Positions 24,216 through 37,696 of a stretch of 64,000 nt of DNA are shown here, in pieces. Origin of the DNA: Mercurialis annua (taxonomy: Eukaryota > Streptophyta > Magnoliopsida > Malpighiales > Euphorbiaceae). The notes under the pieces are model-generated. The model searched no databases, was not told the origin of the DNA, and saw only the letters and a program-made list of their open reading frames with translations. The translations under genes were made by a program, and so were the position numbers. The stretch lies in the NCBI RefSeq assembly GCF_937616625.2, contig NC_065570.1, positions 2,242,001-2,306,000 of the forward strand, read 5' to 3'. The first letter of the stretch is position 1. Each line of letters opens with the position of its first letter.

Positions 24216-24475
24216 TATAATAAATGCTTTGTAAATTGAGTTATAGAGTCATTTATTAGGAAGTGTTAAATATAGAAGATAATATCTAATGTTATCTTAA
24301 AACTTTAAATGGACAATTAAATGTAGATAAATTCATTTGGCTAAATGGACAATTAAAAAAGAACGGAGGGAGTAATGAATATTTACAAACTCCATAAACC
24401 TGAGAAATATGCTTTGAGAAACAGTGAAAAACAAAGTGAGATTATTTTATCGTAATTAAGAGATTATGACGCGAG

Positions 24476-25224
24476 TAGGGGTGTAAATGAACCGAGCCGA
24501 GCCGAGTTTTGGAGAGTGTTCATGTTCAGCTCGTTTAGCGAACAATGTGTTCATGTTCGGTTCATGTTCAGTCGAGCTTTGAAAAGAGTGTTCATGTTCG
24601 GTTCGTTTAAATTTTATAGTGTTCATGCTCGGTTCGTGTTCGTTCGTTTAGCCGCTAAACGAACAAGTTCGCGAACGAGCTCGATAAGTACTAAACGAGC
24701 TCGTTCCCGAACAAGCTCGTGAACGAACTCGATAAGTACTAAACGAGCTTGTTCGTGAGCCCGCTCGTTTAGCGGATAAACGAACGAACACGAACTTTTA
24801 AACGAACAAACACGAATATGACCTGAATAAATTAAAAACAATCTAATCGAACTCGTTCACAAATATGAGCTGAATAAATTAGAAATATAATTATACAATT
24901 TAATTAAAATTTGAATTAGTTCGCGAATACCTAATCGAGTTTCTAAACGATCTTGTTCGTGAACTATATACGAGCTCGTTCACGAACTTGTTTACGAACT
25001 CTTAATCAAGCTCGTTCACGAGCTTGTTCATGAACTCTTATTCGAATTGTTCGCGAACATAAACGAGCCGAACACCACTATGTTCATGTTCGGCTCGTTT
25101 ATATTAACGAACATAAAATCAAGTTCGAGCTCGGTTCGTTTAGAATACGAACGAACATGAACCGAGCTCTTATCGAGCCGAACACCGAGCTGCTCGCGAA
25201 CGGCTCAGTTCATTTACACCCCTA
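24476..25224. mobile_element. hAT MITE, TAGGGGTG family, with GAACGAGCTCG-type internal palindromes
   Basis: 749 bp with perfect 8-bp TSD GACGCGAG (24468-24475 and 25225-25232). TIRs start TAGGGGTGTAAATGAACCGA and end TTCATTTACACCCCTA. The body is dense in CGAACAAGCTCG, AACGAGCTCGTT and GTTCGTGAAC motifs that form many short hairpins. The small open frames here are by-products of these repeats. Confidence 0.92.
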
Positions 25225-25553
25225 GACGCGAGTATGCACTCCTGCTGTAATTGACCAACTCAATCAATATTTAATTACCTTTAACCAAAGTCAATGTTTT
25301 GTGGTGACCCATTTCGAGTTCCGCAAGCAACTTTTCCAAAAGTCTGTCACAATCCGATTCGAATGTAATACTTCCACGATAATATTCAGTGATAGTTATA
25401 ATCGTAGATTAATTGATTTACTCATAAAATTAACCAGATTAATTTAAGAAATAGTTAAGATCAGTTTAAAATTTTATATTTTCAAATTTGAAATATATAA
25501 AATTAATCTCGAACTGAGGCTTACGGTTACGGGTCTAAATAACAGTGGACTCA

Positions 25554-25766
25554 CTTAGGGCGTAGCCAGAAACCAAAATTAAGGGGGCAAAATAGAATTT
25601 TTTTTTTATATAATATACAAAACCTGAATATTTGTTGAAATTAGACGGTCAATATACAATAATTGTTTATCTAACATGATAAATTTTAAAAAATTATTAA
25701 AATATTTGTATTTACGAGAAAATAAGAGAAGAAATTCCCTTATCATCTATTTGGCTACGCCACTAG
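25554..25766. mobile_element. Degenerate hAT-like MITE
   Basis: The ends are near inverse repeats: CTTAGGGCGTAGCCAGAAAC at left and GGCTACGCCACTAG at right. Interior is AT-rich with a T-run. The flanking 8-mers (TGGACTCA/TGGAACAA) match only partly, so class and ends are tentative. Confidence 0.4.
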
Positions 25767-26321
25767 TGGAACAACCCCTTTTTTTTTGTCAAACCACTCC
25801 TTTCTTAGCACGTGGAAGAAAATAAAATCACGACATCGTCTATACTATTTGAACCCATAGCGTTAGCGGCGCATTCAATAATCAACTTTATTGAATACAA
25901 AAATTGTAAAAATGCAAATACAAAAACATCTAGTCTCAAATGTTAGTTGTTAGTGCACCCAGCCATTCAAGAGCTAGGCCACCTTGGCTAGCTAAGTGGA
26001 GTAGTTCAGCAGACAGTAGAGTTAAATAAAGCAAAACGTTCACACTAAAAGCCCAAATTTTCATTCAGATTGAAGCACCAAAAAGCCTCAATATCCAAAA
26101 GAAACCAAAAAAAAAAAAAAACTGCCCACCATCCTCAGACAAATAGACACGTCACCCTAACCCACTTACTCTTTTTTTAACGAAAAAAAAAGATAACATA
26201 GGTAGTTACATTACAAACAAGTACAAGGTTGCCACATCAAATCCCGATGCCATCTCTGCTGTCCACGTATTAAGTATTAACTAACAGACATCCATCCAAA
26301 ACTGTTATACATAACAGAATT
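25767..26321. other. 3' flank of the MFT gene
   Basis: Non-coding; A-tract at about 26106-26121. Contains the 3' UTR of the minus-strand MFT gene. No other feature seen. Confidence 0.4.
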
Positions 26322-27214
26322 TCATCGTTTTTTAACTCCCGGTTCTTTCTGAGAGTTAAAATACACAGCCGCAACCGGCAGCCCCAGTCCATTCTCTGCA
26401 GCAAATTGACGGGTGTTAAAGTTTCCCCGGCCGTCTGGTCCTCTAATCCTCCCCGTCAGTCCATCTCTCTGCTTAAACAGAGCAAACACGTACCGGTGAA
26501 TCCCGGTCGGGGGCTGCGGCCCCATGTACGGCACCACCTGATTTCCTGTATAAACATGCATAACAAAAGATAATTTCTTAGAATCTGATAGCTCAGATGG
26601 TATAAACGCTAAGCAGCATTAGTCGTGTCCCACACCTCCTCAACAATAATAAAAAAAACATTCATCCTATATTAACTTAATTGAAAAATTAAACCTTTAG
26701 TCGCGTCGAATCCTTCTGGAATATCGACAACAATCCTGCATGATCAAGAAAATAATATAAATATAAGCGCTTAGCAACATTCTGTTAAAGTACGAGCGTT
26801 CTGCTCCTCAATATTTTAAAAGAATGAACTAATTAAATAAATTTATGAATCAAAACATACCAATGGAGCCACTCTCTCCATTTTGGTTCACTAGGACTCG
26901 GGGCATCAGGATCAACCATAACCTAAATATACATGCAAAATTTTAATCAATCCAATTAAAAAAAATTTAAAAAAAAATGACCAGTTTATTTAATTGCATG
27001 CAAATAAAAATACCAGAGTATAGAGATTTGAAGCGAGCCGAGAACCGAGAATCTGTACACTCGGCATTTGGACAGCAGCAGACGGCTTAATTTCACAGCC
27101 ATTAGCGATTTGTTTAGAGCCATAATGCACAGTGAACTCCGTCACCGGATTGTACATATCGAGAACTTCTCCGATGACTTTTCCGACGACCAATGGTTCA
27201 AGAGAGCGGGCCAT
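26322..27214 (-). CDS. MFT: MOTHER OF FT AND TFL1 (MFT)-type PEBP protein
   Basis: Four minus-strand exons: 27014-27214, 26861-26922, 26695-26735, 26322-26545 (201, 62, 41 and 224 bp). The 62- and 41-bp middle exons are the invariant sizes of plant FT/TFL1/MFT genes. The 175-aa product has the PEBP ligand-pocket motifs DPDAPSPSEP and GIHRYVF and ends KEPGVKKR. The residue that separates clades (Tyr in FT, His in TFL1, just before LHW) is Trp here (REWLHW), as in MFT, and GCEIKPSAAV also fits MFT. MFT proteins act in seed dormancy/germination through ABA and gibberellin signalling, probably as transcriptional co-regulators with bZIP partners. Compared with other MFTs I recall, the segment RDGLTGRIRGPDGRGNFNTR and the ILGSRLASNLYTL region look somewhat diverged. 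I start at the MARSLEPLVVGKVIG methionine; an in-frame ATG 13 codons upstream is less likely. Confidence 0.92.
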
Positions 27215-29099
27215 AGTTTCTTTTGCTGATAACTCCAAAGCAAGAAGAGTCACCTAATAAGATTTGAGATTTATGCGGGCTTTTTAAGACATGAGATTGT
27301 TTGTTTTTTTCTGCTGTTTTGAAATGTTTGATACTATGTAAGAATCTGGTGACACGTTTGCATTAGATATTTGTGTACTGACACGTAGATTGTGTAAAGG
27401 TAATGCCAATGTCCACGTGTTGCCCCTTGTGTGCTCGTCGGGTTGTGATTTTAACCTTTTTCCGGCGTTTTTACATTTTTAACTTCTTTTTTACGGCGGT
27501 TGTTTTGCTCTTGTCCAAGCACTTGATTTGACGGGAATATTTTTATTTATTTTTTATAACTTTTTACTTTTATCATAATCAAAGATAACTTTGGTTATAC
27601 TTAACCATTAATATATAATATGAAATTTTTGAGATTTATGCCGACGGATAAGAGTGGGGCATACTCTTTCAAAAATGTTTTATTGCATGGTGAATCAGTC
27701 CTGGAGATTTAAGTGATGTAATTATTAAAAATATTGACGGTAGTAATTAATTTTATATAGATAGAAATGTGAGAACCCCACGTGCATATGAAATGTATTT
27801 AGATCCAACTATCATCTAATTATTAGAACTAGCTAATAGATGGTTGAACCTCCACACTTATAAATTCATTTATATTTATATTTTTTAACAATGTGAGATT
27901 ATTTTTAACAGTAATTAGAAATAAAATCAGTCGGATTAATTTCTTTAATTAATTATTATAAATATAAAAAATTAATTAAAAACACATTTTTAAAAGAAAA
28001 CTCAATTACAGATTCAGTTTTACCTAGTATGAAAAATTATCGATGGAATTTTGTTTTATAGTCTGCCTCCCTAATATTACTTTCTGATTCCGTCAATAAC
28101 TCTTTTGCACTGAAAAACCGTAAAAATACATTATTGATCCGAATATTGCTTAAAGTTCTCAATCCAAATACAAATATTTTAAATATATTATTATATAAAT
28201 ATTCTATTCTTTATAAGCCGTGTTGTGAATCTATTACTAAACACTAAACCTCTTAATTACGCAAGTGAGCAATATTCATGATTGCAGGTTAATGTAGAGT
28301 TGAGAAGTAGAAAGATAAAGTTTCGGACTACATTAATTTCGGTTTTCTATTATAAAATCTAACATGTAAATATTTTAGTTATACATTAACTGAAAAATGA
28401 AATCTATAAAATATGAATTTTAACGTCCGAGCGACACTTATTTTTTAAGTGATTACATGTTTTAAGAAAAATAAGCATATTTGAACATTAGGTATATTCA
28501 TTTAATTGATGTTTATGTTGCCTCATTTATCAGAAATTGTTCTCATTTTCCAAGTTGCAATAAATTGGCATGGGATAACAGTTAAATAACATTCTACATT
28601 GGGTTTCAAGCCAGGTCCAATATCAGATATCAAAGTTTAGGACAGAGCAAACCTAGCCCATGATTTTAGCATACAATGAGAACAAAGCCCATACTTTAGG
28701 ACATAATAAACCCAGCCCATTATTATATGCAGACCAAGAAAAGCCCAAATCTGATCGGGTATTTGAATATGAATATTTTCTCATTTCTTAGGAGTTTTTT
28801 TTTAAAAAAAAAATCCTTAGGGGTATTTTTATATGCATGTTAAGTAATATTTTTGAATTGAAAGTTCCTCAAATTTATTTTAATTTGAGTGATCAAGTTC
28901 AATAAATCTAAAATGAACGGTGTAAATGTAATCAATTAATTTGCACTATTCATTTTATGATAAATGGTGTGTTTTGTGAATTTGACCCTTTTAAGTTGAA
29001 ATGAGTTTGAGAAATTTCTTATTTAGTATTTTTCATTAAAAAATATATATCATATAAATATGATAAATATGTTTTACTACTGATCTAATATTATTGTAC
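27215..29099. other. MFT upstream region and intergenic DNA
   Basis: The first few hundred bp should hold the MFT promoter; it has ACGTG cores (about 27384, 27414), which ABA-related bZIPs bind, but this is only suggestive. 28610-28760 has four GCCCA/GGGCT-like words. No gene found. Confidence 0.4.
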
Positions 29100-29730
29100 C
29101 TCATGTGGTCGACTAGGGCTAAACTCCCTAACTCTCCCATCAAGCGAGTTGATATTTCGACAGGGACACGCTCATTATTCACTGTTCTCTACTGTTTACT
29201 TTGATTTATATTCGATTTTGCATGGTGTTCGCAGGAAAATATTTCCAAACTCGAATCTTTAAATTTATAGATGGGTACTGTGTGGATCGATGCTTTAACC
29301 GGTTCGGTCCGAAAAGTTGAACAGGGTTTGATTTATCTAAATTAAAACATTAATCTGGAGGTTAAGAAACCCAGGCGAGATTTTTGTTTAAACTACTCCT
29401 ACTCCTAAATTAACCAACCGCGGAGGTTGGGGATAGAAAAGCGCAGGGCTTTGAAGTTGTATTTGTTGATTGATTTGAGTTGTAGAGAATATAAACCTAA
29501 AGCTAACTATTTATAGGGGACAAACCCTAAAATAGAAAATCTAGTCTAGTGAGATACAATTTCTTATTTAGATAATACTAAACTAAATAATTAAGATAAT
29601 AACTAAAAAAGATAACTACTAAGCTAAGATAGGAACAAAATGATAGTTGATGGCTTTTGGACTCAAAAATCCGAATTAGCCCATATGAGCTCTTTTTGGG
29701 CCAGTGCAAACACATGGTTATTAAAATGTA
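29100..29730 (-). other. Possible LTR-retrotransposon fragment (promoter-like)
   Basis: On the minus strand a strong TATA box (CCCCTATAAATAG, about 29505-29520) is followed by a leader-like sequence rich in CAA/AAC and then GC-richer sequence to about 29110. This looks like the U3-R-U5 order of a plant LTR. I could not find matching ends, a TSD, a primer-binding site or coding parts. It could instead be a relic gene promoter. Confidence 0.25.
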
Positions 29731-30261
29731 TCTAATTGACAGTTTCAGAAAATTACAGAAAAAAAGTTATAATCAAATATAAGGATAAGTAGATTGATAT
29801 ATTTTTATATTCATATGTATATCTTGGTCTGCTAATAAATTTGATACTGACGTATTTTTATATTCAAATTTAAGGATTTAATTCATGTTTGGTTTCATCA
29901 CGGAAGCCAGTTTTCACACTGGCGAGTGCATGGTAAATAAACAAGATGCATTGAATCACAAAATGCTTATAACTATTATTAGTCCATCGACTGATGCCAG
30001 CAATATCTTTCATTGACATAGTGTATTCTACGACATTTTTATTTTATTTTAGGTGTAGCTTGAAAATTTATTTCGAACATGACCTCCCGTCGTTTATATA
30101 CTAGCATATTTAAGGGCGAAATTAGGATTCCAATTTAGAAGGATCGGAATTTTGATGTTCTGCTAGTTAAAAAAATAAAACGACTATAAACTCAGTGTAG
30201 TGGTGATTACTAGCACTTGTAGAGGCAATTTTAACAAGAAAAAACCTCCCACTAACACTTG

Positions 30262-30461
30262 TAGGAGGGGCGTGCACGAACCCTGTATATCTCAAAACCG
30301 AATCGAAAACCGGACCAAAAATATACAGGACCGAAAAATATCCGTTGACCATTGACTTTCCCCGAACTGAACCGTACCGAAACTTTTATTAGTACGGTTC
30401 TGGATCTTTTATAAATAACCGTACCGAAAGACGAACCGTACCGAACCGAACCGAAGAACCG

Positions 30462-30508
<47 letters not shown>

Positions 30509-31115
30509 CTACATTTAATTTGATTATATTAACTTTGAATAAACATTAAAATTATTTTATAAAATTATATGAATTTGTCAAATATTTAATAATTATTAAA
30601 AATATTTTTAAAAATTGGTATGAACAATTTACATATTCATTATTTTCTACTATTGACCGAATTACACAGTTTTAACAAAAATGATATAGTTTAAATTTGA
30701 GAATAAATAAAAGTATCCTTATCAAATAATCAAAAATTTAATATTAACTCGAACGATAATATACATGTTGTGCTCTTTTATTTTATTGATGATTATTTAT
30801 TTGTGATAGTTGAAAATATAAAAGAATGAACGAGTAGCTAATTAATTTTAAAAGTTAAAATAATATATTATGATATAGTAGAGATTATATTTTAAATAAA
30901 ACAATATCTGTGGTTCTAGAGATATCCGTACCGAACCGTACCGAACCATTAGAACCGAATTCCCGTACTGAACCATACCGAAAAATAAAATATGCTAACC
31001 GAACCGAACCGATTATTGGTATGAAACCGGAGATCCAATTTTTGATATCTCCGACTTTTGGTTTGGTTCCGGAGATTTGTCAATCCCGGATTCCCCCGAA
31101 CCGTGCTCACCTCTA
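30262..31115. mobile_element. Degenerate hAT-like MITE with CCGAACCG ends and a (TA)n core
   Basis: The left end TAGGAGGGGCGTGCACGAAC and the right end GAACCGTGCTCACCTCTA are inverse repeats of the same TAGGGGTG family, and both sides carry CGTACCGAACCG repeats. No TSD was recognised, so this copy is older. A (TA)n microsatellite lies at 30466-30504. Confidence 0.55.
30466..30504. repeat. (TA)n microsatellite
   Basis: About 19 uninterrupted TA units, inside the degenerate hAT-like element. Confidence 0.95.
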
Positions 31116-34100
31116 AGGTCTGCACCTACACAAAAACCCAAATACTTTTTTTAAAAATATTTTTTCAGTAAGGAGAGTCGGCCCCTGGATCCCCCCAAGC
31201 ACACTCTATATATAGGGCGGAACTAAGAAATAGAGTAATAGATTTTAATATTTGATTATTATTATTATCTTCGATTGTTCTTTTATCTATTTTCGGTACT
31301 CTACTTTCAAAGTTTAATTATCAATTTTTTTTTTTAAATTTTTCTCGTGTGTGGTATAAATTTTAAAATATTTCAATTTAAACTCATTTTTTAATATGCA
31401 GTTTTAACTATAGCCATTTATTTAATTTAAAGTGGAAAAAAATTCAATATATCCTTACTGCTTTATATTTGAAATGTTTGATGATAAAAAAGAAAATTAG
31501 AATAATAAATATAAAAGATAATTTTTTTTATTTTTATTTGAACAAAAGCCTATTGTTGATAATAGAATGAGAAATAAGTCAAAATTGACGATTTTAAAAT
31601 TTTCAACTATAACAAACAATTTACCAAAAAAAAAGAAAACTATTGACGAATAAAGGTAAAAAGATTCAATGTTTTTAGATGATGAAATCTTTTTTTTTCA
31701 GTTTTTTTTAATTTTTCAGTATTTTTTTATAATTTACAATTGGTTTATTTGTCTAGATTTCCGGACTATCACACTTTTAATGATTGAGTTTTTGTACTAA
31801 AAAACGTCCACATTAAATTCCTATACTATTAATTAATTTTACAATTTAAATACTTTGATACATTTCCATCCATTCAAACATATTGAGTTCATCCCTAACA
31901 GGAACAAAAAATAGACGGAGGAATCAATATATTTGCAATTGATAGTGTAGGAATACAAATATACGGTTTTTAGTATAGGGATTCAATCTGTGATAGTACA
32001 GGACCCCGATACATGTTATGCCTTTATAATTTGATATTTCGATCAACATATTCTAAATGCATAAACTAAGGTTTCTCTAATTCATATATACTATTGGATA
32101 ATGGAAATTTTGGGCTTTTTCTCAATAATTCAGCTAATTTTAGCTTATAGCGTGTTAAGTGCCTTAAATGATTAATTTTAGACAATGCCATATAAGTATG
32201 CATAAGACAAGTAAGTGCAGCTTAAGTCCAAGTTATGTGTTAATTCAAAAGAATAAGTTGTACAATTCTTGTTTTGGTCAAAACCAAAAGAAAGAAATTA
32301 ATTATTGCCAACTTTAAAGTTATTTTTTTATTTTTTTAAACTTTTTATTTACTCTTTTGGTTTTGAAGATATTTCAAAGGACCGGGCCATGTTCATCTAA
32401 TCTTATAATTAGGAGACCTTTGGGGTGGACCCTTGAGTGATATCAAAATCATTAGAGTAATGTTGAATCATTTGTTATAATGCTAGTTGATCAGAATAAT
32501 ATTGCCTGAACAGGACCAGATATTTAATTAACTTAATTATTGTTCAAGAGCCAAAAATAGTTTTATATGTGATATATTTAGCTCCTAAATTTTTCCGAGT
32601 AAAAGAGCTACATAATCGATCTCGGAACCAAATGCGGAACTAGGGTAGGACAAAGAGGGGTGGGTTTCCATAATGCTAAAAATCAATGAGCGCCGAATAA
32701 TTATTTTGAAGAGAAGCGAACTATTTTCTTTTGAAAATACAAGCGGATGACAAACTGTTTGATCTTAAAATTAAAGAAAAAGGCAAACAACAAATCATTC
32801 GTTTAAAAGATGTATCGTTTAATCTAATTGTTTAGAAAAAAAGATCAATTGACATAAAAATTGTTGAATGTTATATCGGTCTATAAAAGAAATTGCCCCC
32901 ATATGAATACATTTTTTGGTTTTACCACTGCTCGAATCTACTTAAGATCAAATTAATCTGATGATGATGAATTCTTCACATATTTATCACACACGAGACA
33001 ATAAATTGACAAGTCAATTAATAAATGACAACAAATAATTCAGTTATTAATTGAATAAACTTTAAATTGAAGAATTTTTTGATAACATTATGTAATTTTT
33101 TATTTGCGCACTAATTTATTGTAAAAATAAATTAAAATATTAATTTTTATTTTTATTTTTACACAAATCGATTATTTGACATTATTACTTTAAATACTAC
33201 ATCAAACTAATCCATTTTTTAATGTATCCTCAAAGAAATGCAGCCAGAGTGTTGCAGTGCATACCCCAAGTTTGAAACATTTGCATAAATTAAGGTTACA
33301 ACAGAATATTACCCTTTTTTTTTTCATTACTTTTACCATAAGTCTCAAAATCAAACAACATATGTTGTTTCTATAACAGCAACAAAAATAGACCAATAAT
33401 TATTAAATTTAGAAGAAAAAAATATAATTACTCCTCTAACAAAGACAAATATTAGTCAATAACGTAAGATCCCCACAATAGAAACTTTATGAATAATTAT
33501 GAGTAATCGATCAATATCTTACAGACAAATAAGAAGTAAAGAAAAAAGGACAGACACGTAATTAAAAAGAACAAAGAAAAAAAATACTAAAGGCAAAGAC
33601 ATAAACACACTTTAAAGAGTTTACTTATTCAAAAACAATGTTTAGCTTTTTCTTTGGACGGTTTGATCATGAAAATGAAATGTGTGTCTTTCTTAAGGTC
33701 GACTCATTTCAATTACATTTACATATTTATCATATACATAATATGGAATTAGATAAAAATACAAAAGCCGAGGGAATACATAGTTCGGTTTAATCGAGTT
33801 AATTAATACATTCAAATTAAATTAAATTAAATCAAATTAAAAAAAAATTATTTAATTAGTTTGATCTATTTAAATAATAAAAATTCAATTTGATTATTGA
33901 TAATTCTTTTTAAAAAATTAATTAGTTGAATCAATTATATATATATATTATTTTTCTCAATTTACCTGAATAACTGGGTAATTTTATTAGATTCGGTTTT
34001 ATATTAAATAATATTTAATTTGTCAATTTTGCTAGAAAGTTAAATAATTTAAATTTAATTAAATTAGAGGTTTTAATTAAGCCAACCGTTTGCTCAAACT

Positions 34101-35552
34101 CTAATATTTGTATGTCTTTATATCCATAAAATTTCAAAGCAAAAATTTGGTAAATTATCCTGTATTTTGGTGACACGTCAAGCTCATTTATGATTAAAAC
34201 TTTGAAAATGTGACTGTGGACGAATTTTCTTTAATTTGTAGACAAAAAATTATCCTAATTTTTCTGTGATGTATAAATGACGAATAGCTTACATGATGCT
34301 GGGAGGGTGTTTTTGACCTTGTTAGCCGGTGACCAGAGCTTGAAATCGTACGAGTACTTGTCATTTTCTGGCGGCGATTTCACATTTTTTTTTTCATTTT
34401 TAGAATTGACATTGTTCGATCAATCATTAAGGATCCTGTTCCTCAATTTCTTTTATGACTCATGAGCTTGATCATGATATTTCTCAAAATGATTTCACTT
34501 ATCGGATAGGCTATGCTGAGCTTGTTCGTGTTTGGCTAGATTTACTAAATTTTTTTAAATAAGTTTAAGTTTGGTTCGGATTTTATATTTACTATCTAAA
34601 TTTAGCTCTTATATTTCATATATACGGATTCGTTTCAGACTTATATGAGAAATTGTAAATAAAAAATAAAGAAAGACCGAGCCCGCCCATACAATAACGA
34701 GTTTTTATTGGGCTCAGATCGGATTTGTGATAAAAAAGTTAGTGTCTAAGCCTGACTTTTAAGAGACGGATCTAGGCTAGCGGACCGGATACCAAAACTC
34801 ATGAACATGTATAACTGAGAATAAAGGTGTGTATCGGTCGGTTTGCTTACTGAATTAAACTAACCAAAATTAAATTTAATTATTTTTTAAACCGAACCAT
34901 AATTGAAATACATATACATATCGAATAAAAACTGGACTCCATATTTGATGCATTCGATTATTTTGGTTAATTTGTATAATAAATTGCTCATTACATATAA
35001 ATTTAGAAAGTAAATTGTTTTTATATCCTATTAAAATATTTTAAAGTTTTTATAAATCATGTTGAATTGTTTTTTTAAATTAACCAATTCCGAATTAGAT
35101 TAAAATTTTAATTTAATTTGTTTGGTTAATTCGATTACCCCACATTTCTAAAGGGGTAACCAATTGACTGGAATTTGAGCATGTGTGTATGGAGAACAAA
35201 TCCTGAACACGGAAGAACAATAAGAATATGAAACATATGCTTCCATATTGCTTGTTGTGTGTATATGGAGTTTTGTTTTCTTTCTAAAATTATATGGTCT
35301 CACTTTGATCATTAACTTGTCATCTTCCCAAATATACCTAATTAAACGACTGTCTTCCATGAGATTTCAAATTTTAGATATGCATTATTGCTTTCTTTTG
35401 GTATTGTGATCGATTATGATTCAGACTTAAAATTAAGATTTTAAGCACATTGTGATATCTCATTATTTACAAAAATATGAAATATAAATTAAACCATAAA
35501 TTTTAATATATTTTAAAATTACAGCATAAATTTTAAATTCTAATAATATTAA
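31116..35552. other. Gene-free AT-rich intergenic DNA
   Basis: Apart from the foldback at about 31757-32008, I see only AT-rich sequence with small frames of no recognisable family (for example 34277-34465 + and 35148-35360 -). I do not call these as genes. Confidence 0.45.
31757..32008. mobile_element. MITE-like foldback
   Basis: The left part (GGACTATCACA, GTACTAAAAAACG, CCTATACTATTAATT) is repeated inverted at right (AATTGATAGTGTAGG, GTTTTTAGTATAGGG, TGTGATAGTACAGG). Ends are approximate and no TSD was found. Confidence 0.5.
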
Positions 35553-35849
35553 GGCCAAATGATCAAAAAATGCCAAACTTTTTATGAAAGTTCCACAAAA
35601 GTCCAAACCTTTCAATTTGTCTTAAAACGTATAATTTCGTTTCAATTATGTCCAACTACACAATTTTGCTAATGTGACGCTAATGTGTGACATGCCACAT
35701 TAGAGCCACATAGCTGCCGCATGAGTAAAATTACATAATTGGACATTATTAAAACGAAATTATGCGTTTCAGGAAAAATTAGATAAAATTAAAATGTTTC
35801 GACTTTTGTAAAACTTTCATAAAATGTTTGACCTTTTTTTATTTGACCT
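35553..35849. mobile_element. Mutator-like MITE with 9-bp TSD
   Basis: 297 bp with perfect TSD TAATATTAA (35544-35552 and 35850-35858). TIRs of about 40 bp: GGCCAAATGATCAAAAAATG at left and TTTTTATTTGACC at right, with AACTTTCATAAAA matching TTTTATGAAAGTT. The word ATCAAAAAATGCCAAAC resembles the ends of the large Mutator-like element at 22217, so they are probably one family. Confidence 0.85.
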
Positions 35850-37696
35850 AATATTAAGTACAAACTATCAATTTTCTTACAATATAAAATATTAATTAAT
35901 ATTTAAAAAATATATTTATGTGAATGTAGGATACTCTTACGTTCCATATATATAGACAATATTTTTATATTTTTGTTTGAATTATACATCGTTTTTATTA
36001 TTTGAATAGTTACTTATCATATTTATATATTCGTATGTATATATAAATATTAAGGAAACAAACGAGTAATACAATTTAAAACGTCTAAGTATATTGTAGA
36101 TAAAATTAAAATTAAAAATCCTATAACTGATCTACGAAAATAAACGAAACAAAAATACAAATTTAAAAATACAAATTTTACAAATGTGAATAACTATGAG
36201 TCCCTGACATCAATTACACCCTTTGAATTTCCATTGATCTATTGTTCTGCTGATAATATATTTCAAACGATGATATAAAAATCTTAAATCTTCAAAAACT
36301 TAAATATAAAATTCGGACAATCTCTAATTTTTTTTTTTGAATAATTATTGAACAAAATAAACTCAACAAAACGGCATAAACACACACCAAATACTCACAA
36401 AACTCTCGGAAACAGAGCAGTTTAATTCAACTATAAAACTTATATGGACAGACAGAAGGAAAAGGGTGTTTTTTTTATCAAAACTAGAAAATCATCCCTT
36501 TCCGAACTCAATCAAAGGAGGATTGAATGAAAGAATTTAAATTTATATCACATGACGTGATAATTTTTTATTTGTTCAATTTTTTTTATAAAAACACATG
36601 TTTTAATTATTTTTAAATTTAACTCTTTTATGACAAACTAAGTTTAAATAGCTGGATTAAATAGATTATTCAATAATTTACATCTAAAAGAAAAGATATA
36701 TAGGTCCCACTTATCTCTATTTATTGATACCACGTGTCCAAAACGATGACGTAAATATGTTTAAGTCTCTGCTTTGACACTGAAGCTATTAATGGCGAGA
36801 GGATAATAAAGGGCCAAATACACCACAAGACCCACGCCATTATTTAAAAAAAAAACCTTCTTTTATCAAGAAATAATAAACTTTTTGTGGTCCCACATTG
36901 AAGCATTAAGTCACCCATAAAATAAAGACACGTATAAACTTTTTAATTATATTTTAATTTTCTCAAAGTCTCTCGTTACCATACTCCCCATGCATATATT
37001 ACTTTATTAGTACGTGAAAAGACACTTCTCATACAGGTGGCAGGTACACGTGTTCAGCCCGCGATCTTTGGTTCTTGTCGCCGGAAAGAGTCGCCGGAGC
37101 TTGACTTATCTGTCGGGATCTCTGAAACAAAATTATATCTTTGTTAATTGTTGTGTTGGATTTCATTTTTTAATATCTTCCCTCTTATAGATAACTTGTG
37201 TCCCAATTTAGGGAAGTAAAAGATGTTACTTCTTTATTAATTTGTACGCAAATGGAGAAATCTAATAGTGTGTTCTTTTGTAAAAAAATGTTGTGCTATT
37301 TAATACTATTTTCTTAGGAAACATAAGGTAAGACTTTTCCGGTTGCGGAAGTTTATATGCAGCTGTTTAAAGTTTGGAGATAAATTTTTGTCTTCCGTAA
37401 AAGACCTATTTGGCTTGAGTGGAGATTAATCTGGATTTGAAAAATCTTAAAAGGTGCAGTTTTATAATTGAAAACCGTTAAGAACACCGTATAATTACGC
37501 ATTAAAAAAACATATAATGTCATGTGCTAAATTAAGAAATTAATACAGTAAAGATAGATTGGAAGAAAATTAAAACAAATTAATTAGTAGTAGATTTTAC
37601 ACCTATGAAGAATGCCAAATTCATAGCCCGGAATTTTGGACGGACATGAGATTAAACAAAATAATAAACTCATTGATCAATCTCATTTTTCTTAAA
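35850..37696. other. Downstream flank of the MYB gene
   Basis: AT-rich. A cluster of CACGTG-like words and a CGCCGG block occurs at 36730-37100, but this lies 3' of the MYB gene and has no frame. No gene seen. Confidence 0.4.

Larger units (their letters stand above)
21815..24372. mobile_element. Stowaway (Tc1/mariner) MITE, split by later insertions
   Basis: The left end starts TTCCCTCCGTTTTTTTAG after TA (21813-21814) and the right end finishes AGAACGGAGGGAG before TA (24373-24374). The inverted ends also share GATTTAGCC/GGCTAAAT. Removing the two elements inside with their TSDs leaves about 260 bp, a normal Stowaway size. So this is the oldest insertion in the nest. Confidence 0.75.

Noticed and set aside
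24516..24841. Open frames on both strands rich in Arg/Ser
   Set aside because: They lie wholly inside the hAT MITE and come from its GAACGAGCTCG repeats.
34277..34465. 62-aa plus-strand frame
   Set aside because: No recognisable family, low-complexity Phe/Leu content and no splice partners.
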